Origin: Rhodocyclaceae bacterium
GTDB taxonomy: Bacteria > Pseudomonadota > Gammaproteobacteria > Burkholderiales > Rhodocyclaceae
Length of the DNA stretch: 64,000 nucleotides
Reading direction: 5' to 3'
Assembly: GCA_023230455.1 (NCBI GenBank)
Contig: JALNXH010000002.1
Location: 124,001-188,000, forward strand
Shown one piece after another: positions 1-7,825 of this stretch (within the stretch, counting starts at the first letter, position 1; the number at the start of each line of letters is the position of its first letter). The notes below the pieces were generated by a model. It had not been told where the DNA came from and did not search any database. It was given only the letters and a program-made list of their open reading frames with translations. A program made the position numbers and the translations under genes.

Positions 1-1
1 C

Positions 2-823
2 TATCGTCCGCGAACCGCCATTCTGAACAACCTCGAATTCGATCATGCCGATATCTTCGCTGATCTTCAGGCCATCGAGACGCAATTCCATCATCTGGTT
101 CGCACGTTGCCGAGCCAGGGGCTGATCGTCGCGAATGCTGCCGAAGAGTCGCTGCGGCGAGTACTCGGTCGCGGTTGCTGGACGCCGGTGGAATGGTTCA
201 ACTCGGAGGAGGGCTGGACGGCGGATGCCGTCGAAGGTGATGGGTTCGAAGTTTCCTGTGCCACCCGTGTGCTTGGCCATACCCGGCTGGCGCTGCCCGG
301 CGCGCACAACCGAGCCAACGCCCTCGCTGCGCTGGTGGCGGCACGTCATGTGGGTGTGCCGCTGGAGATCGGCTTCAGCGCGCTGGCGGAGTTCAAGGGC
401 GTCAAGCGGCGGCTGGAAGTGAAGGGAACGGTACGCGGGGTAACTGTATATGACGATTTCGCCCACCATCCGACGGCGATTGCCGCCACCGTCGCCGGGC
501 TGCGCAGCCGGGTCGGCGGGCAGAGGATTCTGGCCGTGCTGGAGCCGCGCTCCAACACCATGAAGCTAGGCATCATGAAAGCCCAGCTTGCGGGCAGCCT
601 AGTGGATGCCGATCGGGTTTTCTGTTACGCGCACGGCTTGGACTGGAATCCATCTGAGGCGTTGGCCGGACTCGGTGACAAGGCGCGCAGTTTCGAGGAT
701 CTGGGCCAGTTGGTAGCGGCCGTTGTCGCGGCGGCGGACAACGGCGATCATATTCTGGTGATGAGTAATGGAGGCTTTGGCGGCGTACATGCCCAATTGC
801 TCAAGGCGCTCGCCGGCCATTGA
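2..823 (+). CDS. mpl: UDP-N-acetylmuramate:L-Ala-gamma-D-Glu-meso-DAP ligase, 3' part
   Basis: Mpl attaches the tripeptide released from old peptidoglycan to UDP-MurNAc in the cytoplasm, for cell-wall recycling. The reading frame is open from the window edge, so the N-terminal part, including the ATP-binding loop, is missing. The visible part starts in the Mur ligase central domain with the typical NNLEFDHADIF segment. It continues through GAHNRANALAAL and the DDFAHHPTAIAAT segment that marks Mpl/MurC-type ligases, and ends with the C-terminal domain (LEPRSNTMK, MSNGGFGG). About 273 residues of an expected ~450 are present. The next gene converges on it. MurC is the closest alternative, but EFDHADIF and the EPRSNTMKLG segment favour Mpl. 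Confidence 0.93.
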   Translation, partial: YRPRTAILNNLEFDHADIFADLQAIETQFHHLVRTLPSQGLIVANAAEESLRRVLGRGCWTPVEWFNSEEGWTADAVEGDGFEVSCATRVLGHTRLALPGAHNRANALAALVAARHVGVPLEIGFSALAEFKGVKRRLEVKGTVRGVTVYDDFAHHPTAIAATVAGLRSRVGGQRILAVLEPRSNTMKLGIMKAQLAGSLVDADRVFCYAHGLDWNPSEALAGLGDKARSFEDLGQLVAAVVAAADNGDHILVMSNGGFGGVHAQLLKALAGH

Positions 824-872
824 TCGATCCGCTCTGCCTGAGCGGCTTCATTTCTGTCGCGGTAAACGAGCT

Positions 873-900
873 CGGCCCGCAGGATTCCTCCCGCGGGCCG
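873..900. terminator. Hairpin between convergent mpl and cytochrome c4 genes
   Basis: Eight-base inverted repeat CGGCCCGC (873-880) and GCGGGCCG (893-900) with a 12-nt loop, lying between the two converging stop codons. Neither side has a clear U-tract, so it may be a weak bidirectional terminator or a processing hairpin. Confidence 0.4.
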
Positions 901-937
901 TCCCTGTCTCCCCCTCCGTCTGTTGTTTCGCGCAGCC

Positions 938-1600
938 TTAGCGGCTGAGCGTCGAAACGTATTCCGCTACGGCCTCGATATCCTTTGCATCCAACCGGTT
1001 CGCGACATCGCGCATCACGTGTGCGGCATCGTTGCTGCGTTTGCCTTCGCGATAGGCCAGCAGTTGCGACGCGATGTAACCGGCATGTTGTCCGCCGATG
1101 GCGGGCGCCAGTATGGCAGGCTGTTTAGCCATCATTTTGCTCCAGTTCGTATTGCCGGCGCCCGCAGGACCATGGCAACCGAGGCAGGCGGCAACTACTT
1201 CGGGGCGATTCTTGCCTTTATTGAAGATTTTTTCGCCTACAGCCAACTGGTCCTTTTTCGTTGCCGGATTGGGCCTGGCCGGCTGGCTGGCAAAATAGGC
1301 GGCGATATCAGGAATGTCGGCTTCGGCGACCGCCTGCGCTTGCGGAGACATTTGTTCGTTGCTACGGCGTCCCGTCTTGAAATCGCGCAACTGCTTTTCG
1401 AGGTACTCCGGCAACTGGCCGGCAAGCTTGGGAGCCTTCAATGCGGCAAACATTTCTGGTACGGTGTTGCCGTCGGGTCCGTGGCATCCCATGCAGGCGG
1501 CTGCCTTTTGTTTACCGGCTTCCACATTGCCGGCTGCATGTGAGACGAGGCACGCCGCACCGAGCAGGATGGCGGCGAGCAGTTGCGGTTTCTTCGTCAT
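938..1600 (-). CDS. Di-heme cytochrome c4-type periplasmic protein
   Basis: Periplasmic electron carrier of 220 residues with a signal peptide (cleavage near AHAAG, residue ~23) and two class I cytochrome c domains. Heme attachment motifs are CMGCH (36-40) and CLGCH (139-143); likely axial Met residues follow each (around M84 and the AHVM segment near the C-terminus). This two-domain arrangement is that of cytochrome c4, which donates electrons to terminal oxidases. It is transcribed divergently from the cox operon, sharing a 165-bp intergenic region with a RegA-like palindrome, so co-regulation is plausible. Which oxidase it serves cannot be told from sequence. Confidence 0.92.
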   Translation of the reverse strand: MTKKPQLLAAILLGAACLVSHAAGNVEAGKQKAAACMGCHGPDGNTVPEMFAALKAPKLAGQLPEYLEKQLRDFKTGRRSNEQMSPQAQAVAEADIPDIAAYFASQPARPNPATKKDQLAVGEKIFNKGKNRPEVVAACLGCHGPAGAGNTNWSKMMAKQPAILAPAIGGQHAGYIASQLLAYREGKRSNDAAHVMRDVANRLDAKDIEAVAEYVSTLSR

Positions 1601-1661
1601 GGTGCCCCTTAAGAAATGCGCGTCAAGCGTTGCTTAATTCGCTTAGTATTGAAATAATGAT

Positions 1662-1676
1662 GCGACAAATTGTCGC
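1662..1676. promoter_or_regulatory. RegA/RegR/PrrA-like operator between cytochrome c4 and coxC
   Basis: On the minus strand this reads GCGACAATTTGTCGC, a perfect GCGAC/GTCGC inverted repeat around five A/T bases. As I recall it, the RegR box of Bradyrhizobium is GNGRCRTTNNGNCGC; this site matches all but one of its 15 positions. It sits 62 bp upstream of the cytochrome c4 start and 89 bp upstream of the coxC start. A nearly identical palindrome precedes regB at 25638-25652. Binding by RegA is inference. Confidence 0.55.
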
Positions 1677-1765
1677 GGCATTATGTTTGATTCCTGAAGC
1701 ACATGCAACAACAGCAACGGTGTCAGTGTCGCACGTCCGGGTCGGTTATTTCTAAGGGGGAATTC

Positions 1766-2527
1766 ATGGCGCATCACGAAGGGGCTCACGGAGTGGCGGA
1801 CGGCCACGCGCATTGGGATACCAGCGTTTGGCCCTTTGTCATCAGCTTCGGCATTCTGGCGCTGGTCATCGCCTTTTCGTTGCACTTCGTCTACCACCAG
1901 GATTTTGCCTCGGTGCTGACCCTTGGGCTGGGCCTGATCATGATCGTTTCAGGCGTTGCAGGCTGGACCAGCGAAGCCATGGGCAAGGGCGACGGTATGT
2001 CCTATTCGGCGATGGGCTGGTTCATTCTGGCGGAAGCGATGATCTTCGTCGCCATGTTCGTCACCTACTGGTACCTGCGCCTCAATACCGACGTCTGGCC
2101 TCCCGCCGGCAGCGTCGACTTGCCCAAGGCGATGCCGTTGATGATGACCTTCGTGTTGGTCTCTTCGTCGCTCACCATTCACTATGCCGAGCACCTGTTG
2201 CATCAGGGCAATCGCGGCGGCTATGTGAACTGGCTGATGGCCACAATCGTTCTCGGCTTCTGCTTTCTCGGCATGTCCGCTTACGAGTGGAGCCACCTGA
2301 TGCACGAGGGTTTCAACATCGGTACCAATCTGCTCGGCACCGTATTCTTCTCCATCACCGGCTTGCACGGTTCCCACGTGGTGGTCGGTCTTGCCATCTT
2401 TCTGGCCGGTCTGGTTTCAGCCCTGCGCGGCAATGTGGATGAAGGTTTCGCCCGGACTGCCGGGCTCTATTGGCACTTTGTGGACATCATTTGGTTTTTC
2501 GTCGTTTCGCAGGTCTATTACTGGTAG
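1766..2527 (+). CDS. coxC: Heme-copper oxidase subunit III
   Basis: Subunit III of a cytochrome c oxidase-type complex in the inner membrane, 253 residues with about seven hydrophobic helices. Family segments include SVWPF near the N-terminus, MTFVLVSSSLTIHYAEH, GLHGSHVVVGL and the terminal YWHFVDIIWFFVV. The start at 1766 is preceded by AAGGGGG. The in-frame ATG at 1703 would add an unlikely polar leader (MQQQQ...). It is the first gene of the operon coxC-SCO-coxB-coxA-SCO. Having subunit III first and no ctaG between subunits differs from the usual aa3 operon (coxB-coxA-ctaG-coxC). Confidence 0.9.
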   Translation: MAHHEGAHGVADGHAHWDTSVWPFVISFGILALVIAFSLHFVYHQDFASVLTLGLGLIMIVSGVAGWTSEAMGKGDGMSYSAMGWFILAEAMIFVAMFVTYWYLRLNTDVWPPAGSVDLPKAMPLMMTFVLVSSSLTIHYAEHLLHQGNRGGYVNWLMATIVLGFCFLGMSAYEWSHLMHEGFNIGTNLLGTVFFSITGLHGSHVVVGLAIFLAGLVSALRGNVDEGFARTAGLYWHFVDIIWFFVVSQVYYW

Positions 2528-3312
2528 CGGTCGCCGGCCTGGCTCAGGCAGTGACCGCACCTACCGAGAACAGTACGCCGGACGCGTCGGTGATGCAGAT
2601 TGACGAACCCCGCTTTCTGGGTAGTCCCGTGCGCGGCGATACGGTGCTGACGGACGAGCAGGGGCGTGAGTTTCAGCTTTCGCAGATGCTGGGCAAGCCG
2701 GTCATCCTGCTGCTCTCCTATTACGGCTGCGATGGTACCTGTCCGACCATGGGCGGGGAACTCGCGCGTGTGCTGAGCAAGGTCGAGCGCTTCCAACTCG
2801 GCCGCGATTACCGGGTGCTTACCGTTTCGTTCGATCCGCGTGACACTGCACAGACGGCTGCCACGTTTCTCGGCAAGACCGGGGCGGTGCCTGGGGCGAT
2901 GCGTGACGGCTGGCGCCACGTGGTGCTGAAAAGCCGCTCGCCGGATGAGTTCGCCGGCAGTCTGGGCTTTCGCTATTTCTGGTCGGATGCGGCGGCGGCC
3001 TTCATGCATCCGAACGTGCTGATCTTCCTCACCCCGCAGGGGCGGGTGGCACGCTACATCTACGGTACGCGGATGGATGCGCAGACTGTGCAGTTGGCAC
3101 TGGTGGATGCCGACTGGGAACGCATTGCCGAGTCGACGGCGGTGTTCGACATGTTGACCGGTGCCTGCTTCAGTTACAACTACGCTGAAGGCAGGTACCA
3201 ACTGAACTATTCGCTGCTGGCCGGGATCGGGTCGCTGCTGTTGGGGCTGACGTTGATCGGGCTGGGGGCCTGGGTTTATCGAAGGAAATTGGGGAGAACG
3301 ACGCATGCATAA
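2470..3312 (+). CDS. SCO1/SenC-like copper protein with C-terminal membrane anchor
   Basis: Periplasmic thioredoxin-fold protein of the SCO family, which delivers copper to, or reduces, the CuA site of subunit II. The copper-binding CxxxC is visible as GCDGTCPT and the distal His as AFMHPNV. A signal peptide comes first (RRFAGLLLVAVAGLAQA) and, unusually for SCO proteins, a C-terminal transmembrane helix follows (LLAGIGSLLLGLTLIGLGAWVY). The start is uncertain: the signal peptide lies in sequence overlapping the 3' end of coxC, and only TTG codons (2470 or 2491) can start it, which implies translation coupled to coxC. It overlaps coxB by 8 nt. Its place between subunits III and II supports a role in CuA assembly. 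Confidence 0.82.
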   Translation: MALCGHHLVFRRFAGLLLVAVAGLAQAVTAPTENSTPDASVMQIDEPRFLGSPVRGDTVLTDEQGREFQLSQMLGKPVILLLSYYGCDGTCPTMGGELARVLSKVERFQLGRDYRVLTVSFDPRDTAQTAATFLGKTGAVPGAMRDGWRHVVLKSRSPDEFAGSLGFRYFWSDAAAAFMHPNVLIFLTPQGRVARYIYGTRMDAQTVQLALVDADWERIAESTAVFDMLTGACFSYNYAEGRYQLNYSLLAGIGSLLLGLTLIGLGAWVYRRKLGRTTHA

Positions 3313-4075
3313 GACCACGAAACGCATCCCGCTGATACTGGCGGGCATGCTGGCCGCTACCGCGGCCTGGGCGGAAAAGACCGCCAGCGGTAGCGTGATA
3401 AAGGACCCTGCCGCAGGATGGGATCATCTTTGGCGCGAGGTGATCATCGACATCACCATCATCGGCATCTTATTCGCATTGATGACCGCTTATTTCATCT
3501 GGAAATATCGGCGCCGCCCCGGCAACGAGGTCGGCAACGGCCCAAAGCTCTCTGCCGCCGCGGCGGTGGCCTGGGTGGTGATTCCGACCTTCGTTTTCCT
3601 TTCTGACGACCTCTATGTGGCGGCCAACGGCTGGCAGCTATGGAACAACTACCGCGAAGTGCCGGCCGACCGTCTGGAGATCCAGCTTGAAACGGGCATG
3701 TACAGCTTCGATTACACCTATCCCAACGGCGTCCGTACTCAAAACGAACTCAAGGTGCCTGCGGGCAAGCCGGTGCTGCTGCGCATGACCAGCCGCGATA
3801 CGTTGCATAACCATTTCATTCCAGACTTTCGCGTCAAGGAAGATTCGATGCCGGGGCGTGTGACCTATCTCTGGTTCCTGCCCAAGGAGGTGGGTAAGGA
3901 GCACGTGGTGACCTGTGCTTCATACTGCGGCGTGATGCATTCGTACATGGCGAGCAAGATCGTCGTCCTTGCGCCCGAGGAGTTCCGGGCCTGGTATGAC
4001 CAGGAAGGCTCCAAGCAGGGCGGCAGCATCAAGACTGTCGCCGAGAACAAGGCCGCGACGGCCAGCAAGAGCTGA
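3305..4075 (+). CDS. coxB: Heme-copper oxidase subunit II with CuA site (divergent)
   Basis: Subunit II (256 residues): signal peptide, two transmembrane helices (about 46-66 and 84-102) and a periplasmic cupredoxin domain. CuA ligands are H168 (DTLHNH) and C204-x3-C208-x3-H212-x2-M215. The loop reads CASYC where canonical enzymes have CSExC: the Glu that contributes to CuA and to the neighbouring Mg/Mn site is Ser here. The aromatic electron-entry segment usually written W-x-W is GMYSFDY, so both Trp are replaced by Tyr/Phe. There is no C-terminal heme c domain. It sits 13 bp before coxA. Subunit I has lost the partner residues of the same metal site, so the change is probably real and not a sequencing error. 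Confidence 0.9.
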   Translation: MHKTTKRIPLILAGMLAATAAWAEKTASGSVIKDPAAGWDHLWREVIIDITIIGILFALMTAYFIWKYRRRPGNEVGNGPKLSAAAAVAWVVIPTFVFLSDDLYVAANGWQLWNNYREVPADRLEIQLETGMYSFDYTYPNGVRTQNELKVPAGKPVLLRMTSRDTLHNHFIPDFRVKEDSMPGRVTYLWFLPKEVGKEHVVTCASYCGVMHSYMASKIVVLAPEEFRAWYDQEGSKQGGSIKTVAENKAATASKS

Positions 4076-4088
4076 AGGGAGAACCCGC

Positions 4089-5660
4089 ATGAACCTAAAA
4101 GAATGGATTTTCACTACCGACCACAAGCGCGTCGGGGTGCTCTACCTGATCGGCTCCATCGCCGCCTTCGCTGTTGCCGGCATCCTCGCGCTGTTAATGC
4201 GCGCCGAGTTGTCCACTGTCGGCCCGACCATCACCGCCAATCCAACGAACTACAACGTCTGGCTCTACGGCCACGGCGCGATGATGATTCTCGGCTTCCA
4301 GATTCCGGCGCTGACAGGTTTCTTCGCCAACTACTGCATTCCGCTGATGATCGGCGCCAAGGACGTGGCCTTTCCGCGCGTCAACGCCCTCTCGGTATGG
4401 CTGTTCTACGTCGGCATCATCCTGGCACTGCTGACTTTCGTCATGCCCGATCCACCTGACGTGATGTGGACCGGTTATCCGCCGTATTCGACGATCACCA
4501 CCGGCAATACGGCGATGTATACCTTCACGGTATTGATTCTGGGGTTCGCCTCCATCATCGGTGGCGTCAATTTTCTCACCACTGTCGCCTACATGCGCGC
4601 ACCGGGGCTGACCTGGAACAAGCTCAACATCTTCGTCTGGTGCACTCTCGGTGCCTTTGTACTACAGCTGATCTTCGTCCCGGTGCTGGGCACTGCGGTC
4701 ACTCTGATCAGTCTCGACAAGTATTTGGGAACGCATTTCTTCGATCCGACCCAGGGCGGCGACGTGCTGACTTACCAGAATCTGTTCTGGTTCTATTCGC
4801 ACCCTGCGGTCTACGTAATCTTCCTGCCTTTCATCGGGGTGATCTATGAGATCGTCGCTACCTTCTCGCGCAACCGCGTGTTCAATTACAAGATGGTGGT
4901 CTACGGCGGCGTCTTCGGCGTAGTCGCCCTTTCTGGAGAGGTCTGGGTGCACCACCTCTATGTGTCGGGTATGGCCGATTGGCTGCGCATCGGCCAGATG
5001 ATTACGACGCTGATGATCTCGGTGCCGGTTGGCCTGCTGGTGATCGGTCTGGTCGGAACGCTGTACAAAGGTTCGATTAGTTTCGAGACGCCGATGCTCT
5101 ACGCCCTCGGCGTGCTGTTCCTGTTTCTCATCGGCGGCCTGACGGGCATCCCGCTGGCGGTTACCTCGCTCACTGTGCATCTGGCGCGGACTTATTATGT
5201 GGTCGGCCATTTCCACTACGTCATGGCCGTGGCCGGTACGTTTGCCATCTTCGCCGGGGTGTACTACTGGTTCCCCAAGGTCACCGGCCGCATGTACAAC
5301 GAGTTCTGGGGCAAGGTCGGTTTCTGGATCACCTTCATCGGCACTAACCTGGTGTTCTGGACGATGATGGATATTGGCGTGAAAGGCATGCCGCGCCGCT
5401 ATTACGACTATTCGCATTTTTCGCAGTTCGAGGGGGCCCATCAGTTGATGACGCTGGGGGCGGTGATCCTCGGCGTTGGTTTCGTGATCGCGGTGCTGAA
5501 CTGGATCATCGGTGCAGCGAGGGGCCCAAAGGCGCCGGACAATCCGTGGAACTCGAATTCGCTCGAATGGTCCACCGTCTCGCCGCCGCCGCATGGCAAC
5601 TGGCCGGTCCCGCCGTCGGTCGGTGCCGACTGGTATCCGTACGGCGCCGCAAAGAAATAA
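4089..5660 (+). CDS. coxA: Heme-copper oxidase subunit I, A2-type motif, K-channel lost
   Basis: Catalytic subunit (523 residues, ~12 helices) of a CuA-containing heme-copper oxidase. Heme ligands H62, H374 and H376 and CuB ligands H238, H288 and H289 are all present, as is the cross-linking Tyr (Y242). The helix VI motif is YSHPAVY (236-242), the signature of A2-type enzymes that lack the D-channel Glu. D-channel entrance residues remain (N81, D92 in KDVAFPR). The K-channel Thr and Lys of the IPTGIK segment are V314 and L317 (VPVGLLV), and the His-Asp metal pair before TYYV is A366-R367. The start at 4089 follows GGGAGAAC; upstream in-frame codons run inside coxB. It may be an O2 reductase with altered proton uptake or an NO reductase of the sNOR type. 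Confidence 0.92.
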   Translation: MNLKEWIFTTDHKRVGVLYLIGSIAAFAVAGILALLMRAELSTVGPTITANPTNYNVWLYGHGAMMILGFQIPALTGFFANYCIPLMIGAKDVAFPRVNALSVWLFYVGIILALLTFVMPDPPDVMWTGYPPYSTITTGNTAMYTFTVLILGFASIIGGVNFLTTVAYMRAPGLTWNKLNIFVWCTLGAFVLQLIFVPVLGTAVTLISLDKYLGTHFFDPTQGGDVLTYQNLFWFYSHPAVYVIFLPFIGVIYEIVATFSRNRVFNYKMVVYGGVFGVVALSGEVWVHHLYVSGMADWLRIGQMITTLMISVPVGLLVIGLVGTLYKGSISFETPMLYALGVLFLFLIGGLTGIPLAVTSLTVHLARTYYVVGHFHYVMAVAGTFAIFAGVYYWFPKVTGRMYNEFWGKVGFWITFIGTNLVFWTMMDIGVKGMPRRYYDYSHFSQFEGAHQLMTLGAVILGVGFVIAVLNWIIGAARGPKAPDNPWNSNSLEWSTVSPPPHGNWPVPPSVGADWYPYGAAKK

Positions 5661-5683
5661 GCGGCGAAAAAGCGGTAGCATCA

Positions 5684-5716
5684 AACGAGGCGTCCTGACG
5701 GCGCCTCGTTGCTTTT
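5684..5716 (+). terminator. Intrinsic terminator/attenuator between coxA and the second SCO gene
   Basis: Stem AACGAGGCG (5684-5692) with CGCCTCGTT (5702-5710), 9-nt loop, followed by GCTTTT. It lies in the 68-bp gap downstream of coxA, so it probably reduces transcription into the SCO gene. The Shine-Dalgarno-like GGAGAG follows immediately. Confidence 0.6.
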
Positions 5717-5728
5717 GGAGAGCCGCAT

Positions 5729-6358
5729 ATGAAAGGTCGTCTCGGAACCCTGCTGTTGCTGGTCGGCTTGGCGCTTGCTGCGGCCGGCGGCTATCTTGCG
5801 TCGCGCGCCTTGACGCGTGGTCCACTGCCGGCGGGGGCTCCGCCGCGCGCATTCACCTTGCTCGACGACGAGCGGCCGGTGCCGGATTTCGCGCTGCAAA
5901 AGCCGCAGGGAATCTTTACACAGGCCGACTTGACGGGGAAATGGACGCTGATTTTCTTCGGCTATACCCATTGCCCGGATGTCTGCCCGACGGCGATGAC
6001 GCTGTTGAAGGAGTTACGTCGGCGTCTCGCCAGCGGCGGCACACCGTTGCCCCAGGTGGTCTTCGTCTCGGTGGATGCGTTACGCGACACACCTGCGCTG
6101 CTGGGACAGTATGTTCCGGCGTTCGACCCGGCTTTTGTCGGCGTGACCGGAAGCGACGAAGCCCTGGCGCCGCTAACCAAACATCTCGGTGTGTTTTTCC
6201 AACGCAATTCCGCCAGCGGCGATCCGCGCAATTACACGGTGGACCACTCGGCTGCCATTTACCTGATCGACCCGGCCGGTCGCCTCAAGGCGGTTTTCTC
6301 GCCGCCGCAGCAGGTGGAGCGAATGACGCAGGACTATCTGAGCCTGATCAGTCGTTAG
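5729..6358 (+). CDS. SCO1/SenC family copper-binding protein
   Basis: Membrane-anchored periplasmic SCO protein of 209 residues: an N-terminal helix (residues ~5-25) and a thioredoxin fold with the copper ligands CPDVC in GYTHCPDVCPTAM and the distal His in YTVDHSAAIYLID. It is a textbook-length SCO, unlike the longer paralogue upstream of coxB. SCO proteins assemble the CuA centre or act as thiol-disulfide reductases for it. It is separated from coxA by a hairpin terminator, and its 3' end overlaps the convergent downstream gene by 11 bp. Confidence 0.92.
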   Translation: MKGRLGTLLLLVGLALAAAGGYLASRALTRGPLPAGAPPRAFTLLDDERPVPDFALQKPQGIFTQADLTGKWTLIFFGYTHCPDVCPTAMTLLKELRRRLASGGTPLPQVVFVSVDALRDTPALLGQYVPAFDPAFVGVTGSDEALAPLTKHLGVFFQRNSASGDPRNYTVDHSAAIYLIDPAGRLKAVFSPPQQVERMTQDYLSLISR

Positions 6359-7691
6359 CTCGCCGCAGCATCGCGCGCAGGCAGATCACCACGAACATGG
6401 CGCCGCCTATTACGGCGATGCCCATGCCAAGGCCCATCAGACCCATGCCGATCTTCTGCGGCAACGATACCAGCACCTGCTCGGCGCCGGCCACCTTGCG
6501 CTGTACGCCATAGCCGCCGGCGATCGCCAGCCCGGTAATGTGTGTCAGTTGCCCTATTCCATAGACGTAGGGCTGCCAGCGGGCCAGCGGACCAGGGGCG
6601 GCAAAACCGAGACGCGGCAGTAGAACGTAGGCCAGCCCCATGAAGGCCAGGGTGACGCCGACAATGGAGCCGTGATAGTGGGCGGGAATGACGACATTCA
6701 CGCCGTGGATCATGAATGCCAGAATGCCGCCGGCCGCGAACAGCAGGAAGGAGGCGAGCAAGGCCGATTTGGCCGCTGCTCCGATACAGCGTATCTGCCA
6801 GAGCAGCTTTGCCGCCACCGCGAGCAGCGGCAGCATGAACAAATGCCCGCTTTCCATAAGGCGAGCAAAGTAGGCAATGTGATACGGCGAACCGGCCGGC
6901 CACATCGCGTAGAGCAGTGGCACCGCGAGCAGCGGCAGCGCGGCCAAGCCGAAGCAGCCGGCGAGAACGTGCGGCCGCAGCGGCATGTCGCTTTCCAGAT
7001 GCAATGCCAGCAGCAGCCAAGCGACCGTCATCAGCAGCGTATGCTGGAACTGTAGGGTATGTCCGCCGCCCCAGAACAGGGCTTCGAAGTAATGCTGACC
7101 CTGAAATTCAGGCGTATCCAGCCAGGAGGCGAAAAAGGCAGCAAACGCGAGGATCCCTGCAATCGCCGAGAGGAATATGCCGAACCGCAATGCCGAATCG
7201 GCGCAGTCGGCTATCCGTTCCGGCCAGCAGGTCAGCAAGGCCCGCAGTGTTGTCAGGACAAAGCCGCACATCGCAAGCAGCAGACCGGCGAAGAATACCG
7301 GTTGTTGCAATACCGGGATGTAGTTGTTGAGCAGCGGCTCGGCCTGCGGGAAAAACGGCGAGACCGCTATCAGTCCTGTTCCTGCCGCTGCCAGGACGAA
7401 GCCGCTCCAGCCGAGGCGGGGCAACCGGTGGTCGCCGCCCAGGCTCCAAAGTACGCCGGCGGCGGCCATGAACCAGATCAGTACCGAGAGGTCGACATGG
7501 ACGACCAGCGCCGCCTTGAAGAAGTCGCGCAATGGAAATACGTTCTGGATCGATGGGGTGCGCGACAGGCCGAGCAGGATGGCCAGCAGGCCAGCGAGGG
7601 TGAGGGCGGCAATACCCAGCCAGAGCCAGGCACGCGCGAGTTGCCGCGGTGGGCCGGGCGGAGGATTCAGGAGGGAAACGATGGGATTCAC
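6348..7691 (-). CDS. Divergent heme-copper oxidase subunit I-like membrane protein
   Basis: Integral membrane protein of 447 residues with about 12 helices, resembling subunit I of cbb3/NO-reductase-like heme-copper oxidases. Candidate heme ligands: H65 in helix 2 (VVHVDLSVLIWF) and H338/H340 (IPAHYHGSIVG), matching the HxH of helix X; H211 in FWGGGHTLQF matches the helix VI CuB ligand. No adjacent His-His pair is visible in the segment where helix VII should supply two CuB ligands (only single H271 and H283), and no cross-linking Tyr is apparent. It may therefore bind heme b without a normal binuclear site. It starts at a GTG. It converges on the SCO gene, and no subunit II gene lies beside it on its own strand. 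Confidence 0.72.
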   Translation of the reverse strand: MNPIVSLLNPPPGPPRQLARAWLWLGIAALTLAGLLAILLGLSRTPSIQNVFPLRDFFKAALVVHVDLSVLIWFMAAAGVLWSLGGDHRLPRLGWSGFVLAAAGTGLIAVSPFFPQAEPLLNNYIPVLQQPVFFAGLLLAMCGFVLTTLRALLTCWPERIADCADSALRFGIFLSAIAGILAFAAFFASWLDTPEFQGQHYFEALFWGGGHTLQFQHTLLMTVAWLLLALHLESDMPLRPHVLAGCFGLAALPLLAVPLLYAMWPAGSPYHIAYFARLMESGHLFMLPLLAVAAKLLWQIRCIGAAAKSALLASFLLFAAGGILAFMIHGVNVVIPAHYHGSIVGVTLAFMGLAYVLLPRLGFAAPGPLARWQPYVYGIGQLTHITGLAIAGGYGVQRKVAGAEQVLVSLPQKIGMGLMGLGMGIAVIGGAMFVVICLRAMLRRAND

Positions 7692-7825
7692 GACGGGACG
7701 ACAGGCTGATGAATGAGGCTCCGCCGCACGCAGCTGCGGAGCCCGCAGTATATGCGTTTGAAGCGCGTGTTAAACTGACGTCAAAGTTTCAAGCCTGAAA
7801 TATCGACTGGATTTCCCCGCTCCCA

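Noticed and set aside
4089..5660. Calling subunit I an NO reductase outright
   Set aside because: The His-Tyr cross-link residues of O2 reductases are intact and the cluster resemblance is from memory, so the product is left as a heme-copper oxidase.
7787..7800. TTTCA-N4-TGAAA inverted repeat upstream of ctaB
   Set aside because: Spacing resembles an FNR site but the half-sites do not match TTGAT/ATCAA; five-base arms are expected by chance.
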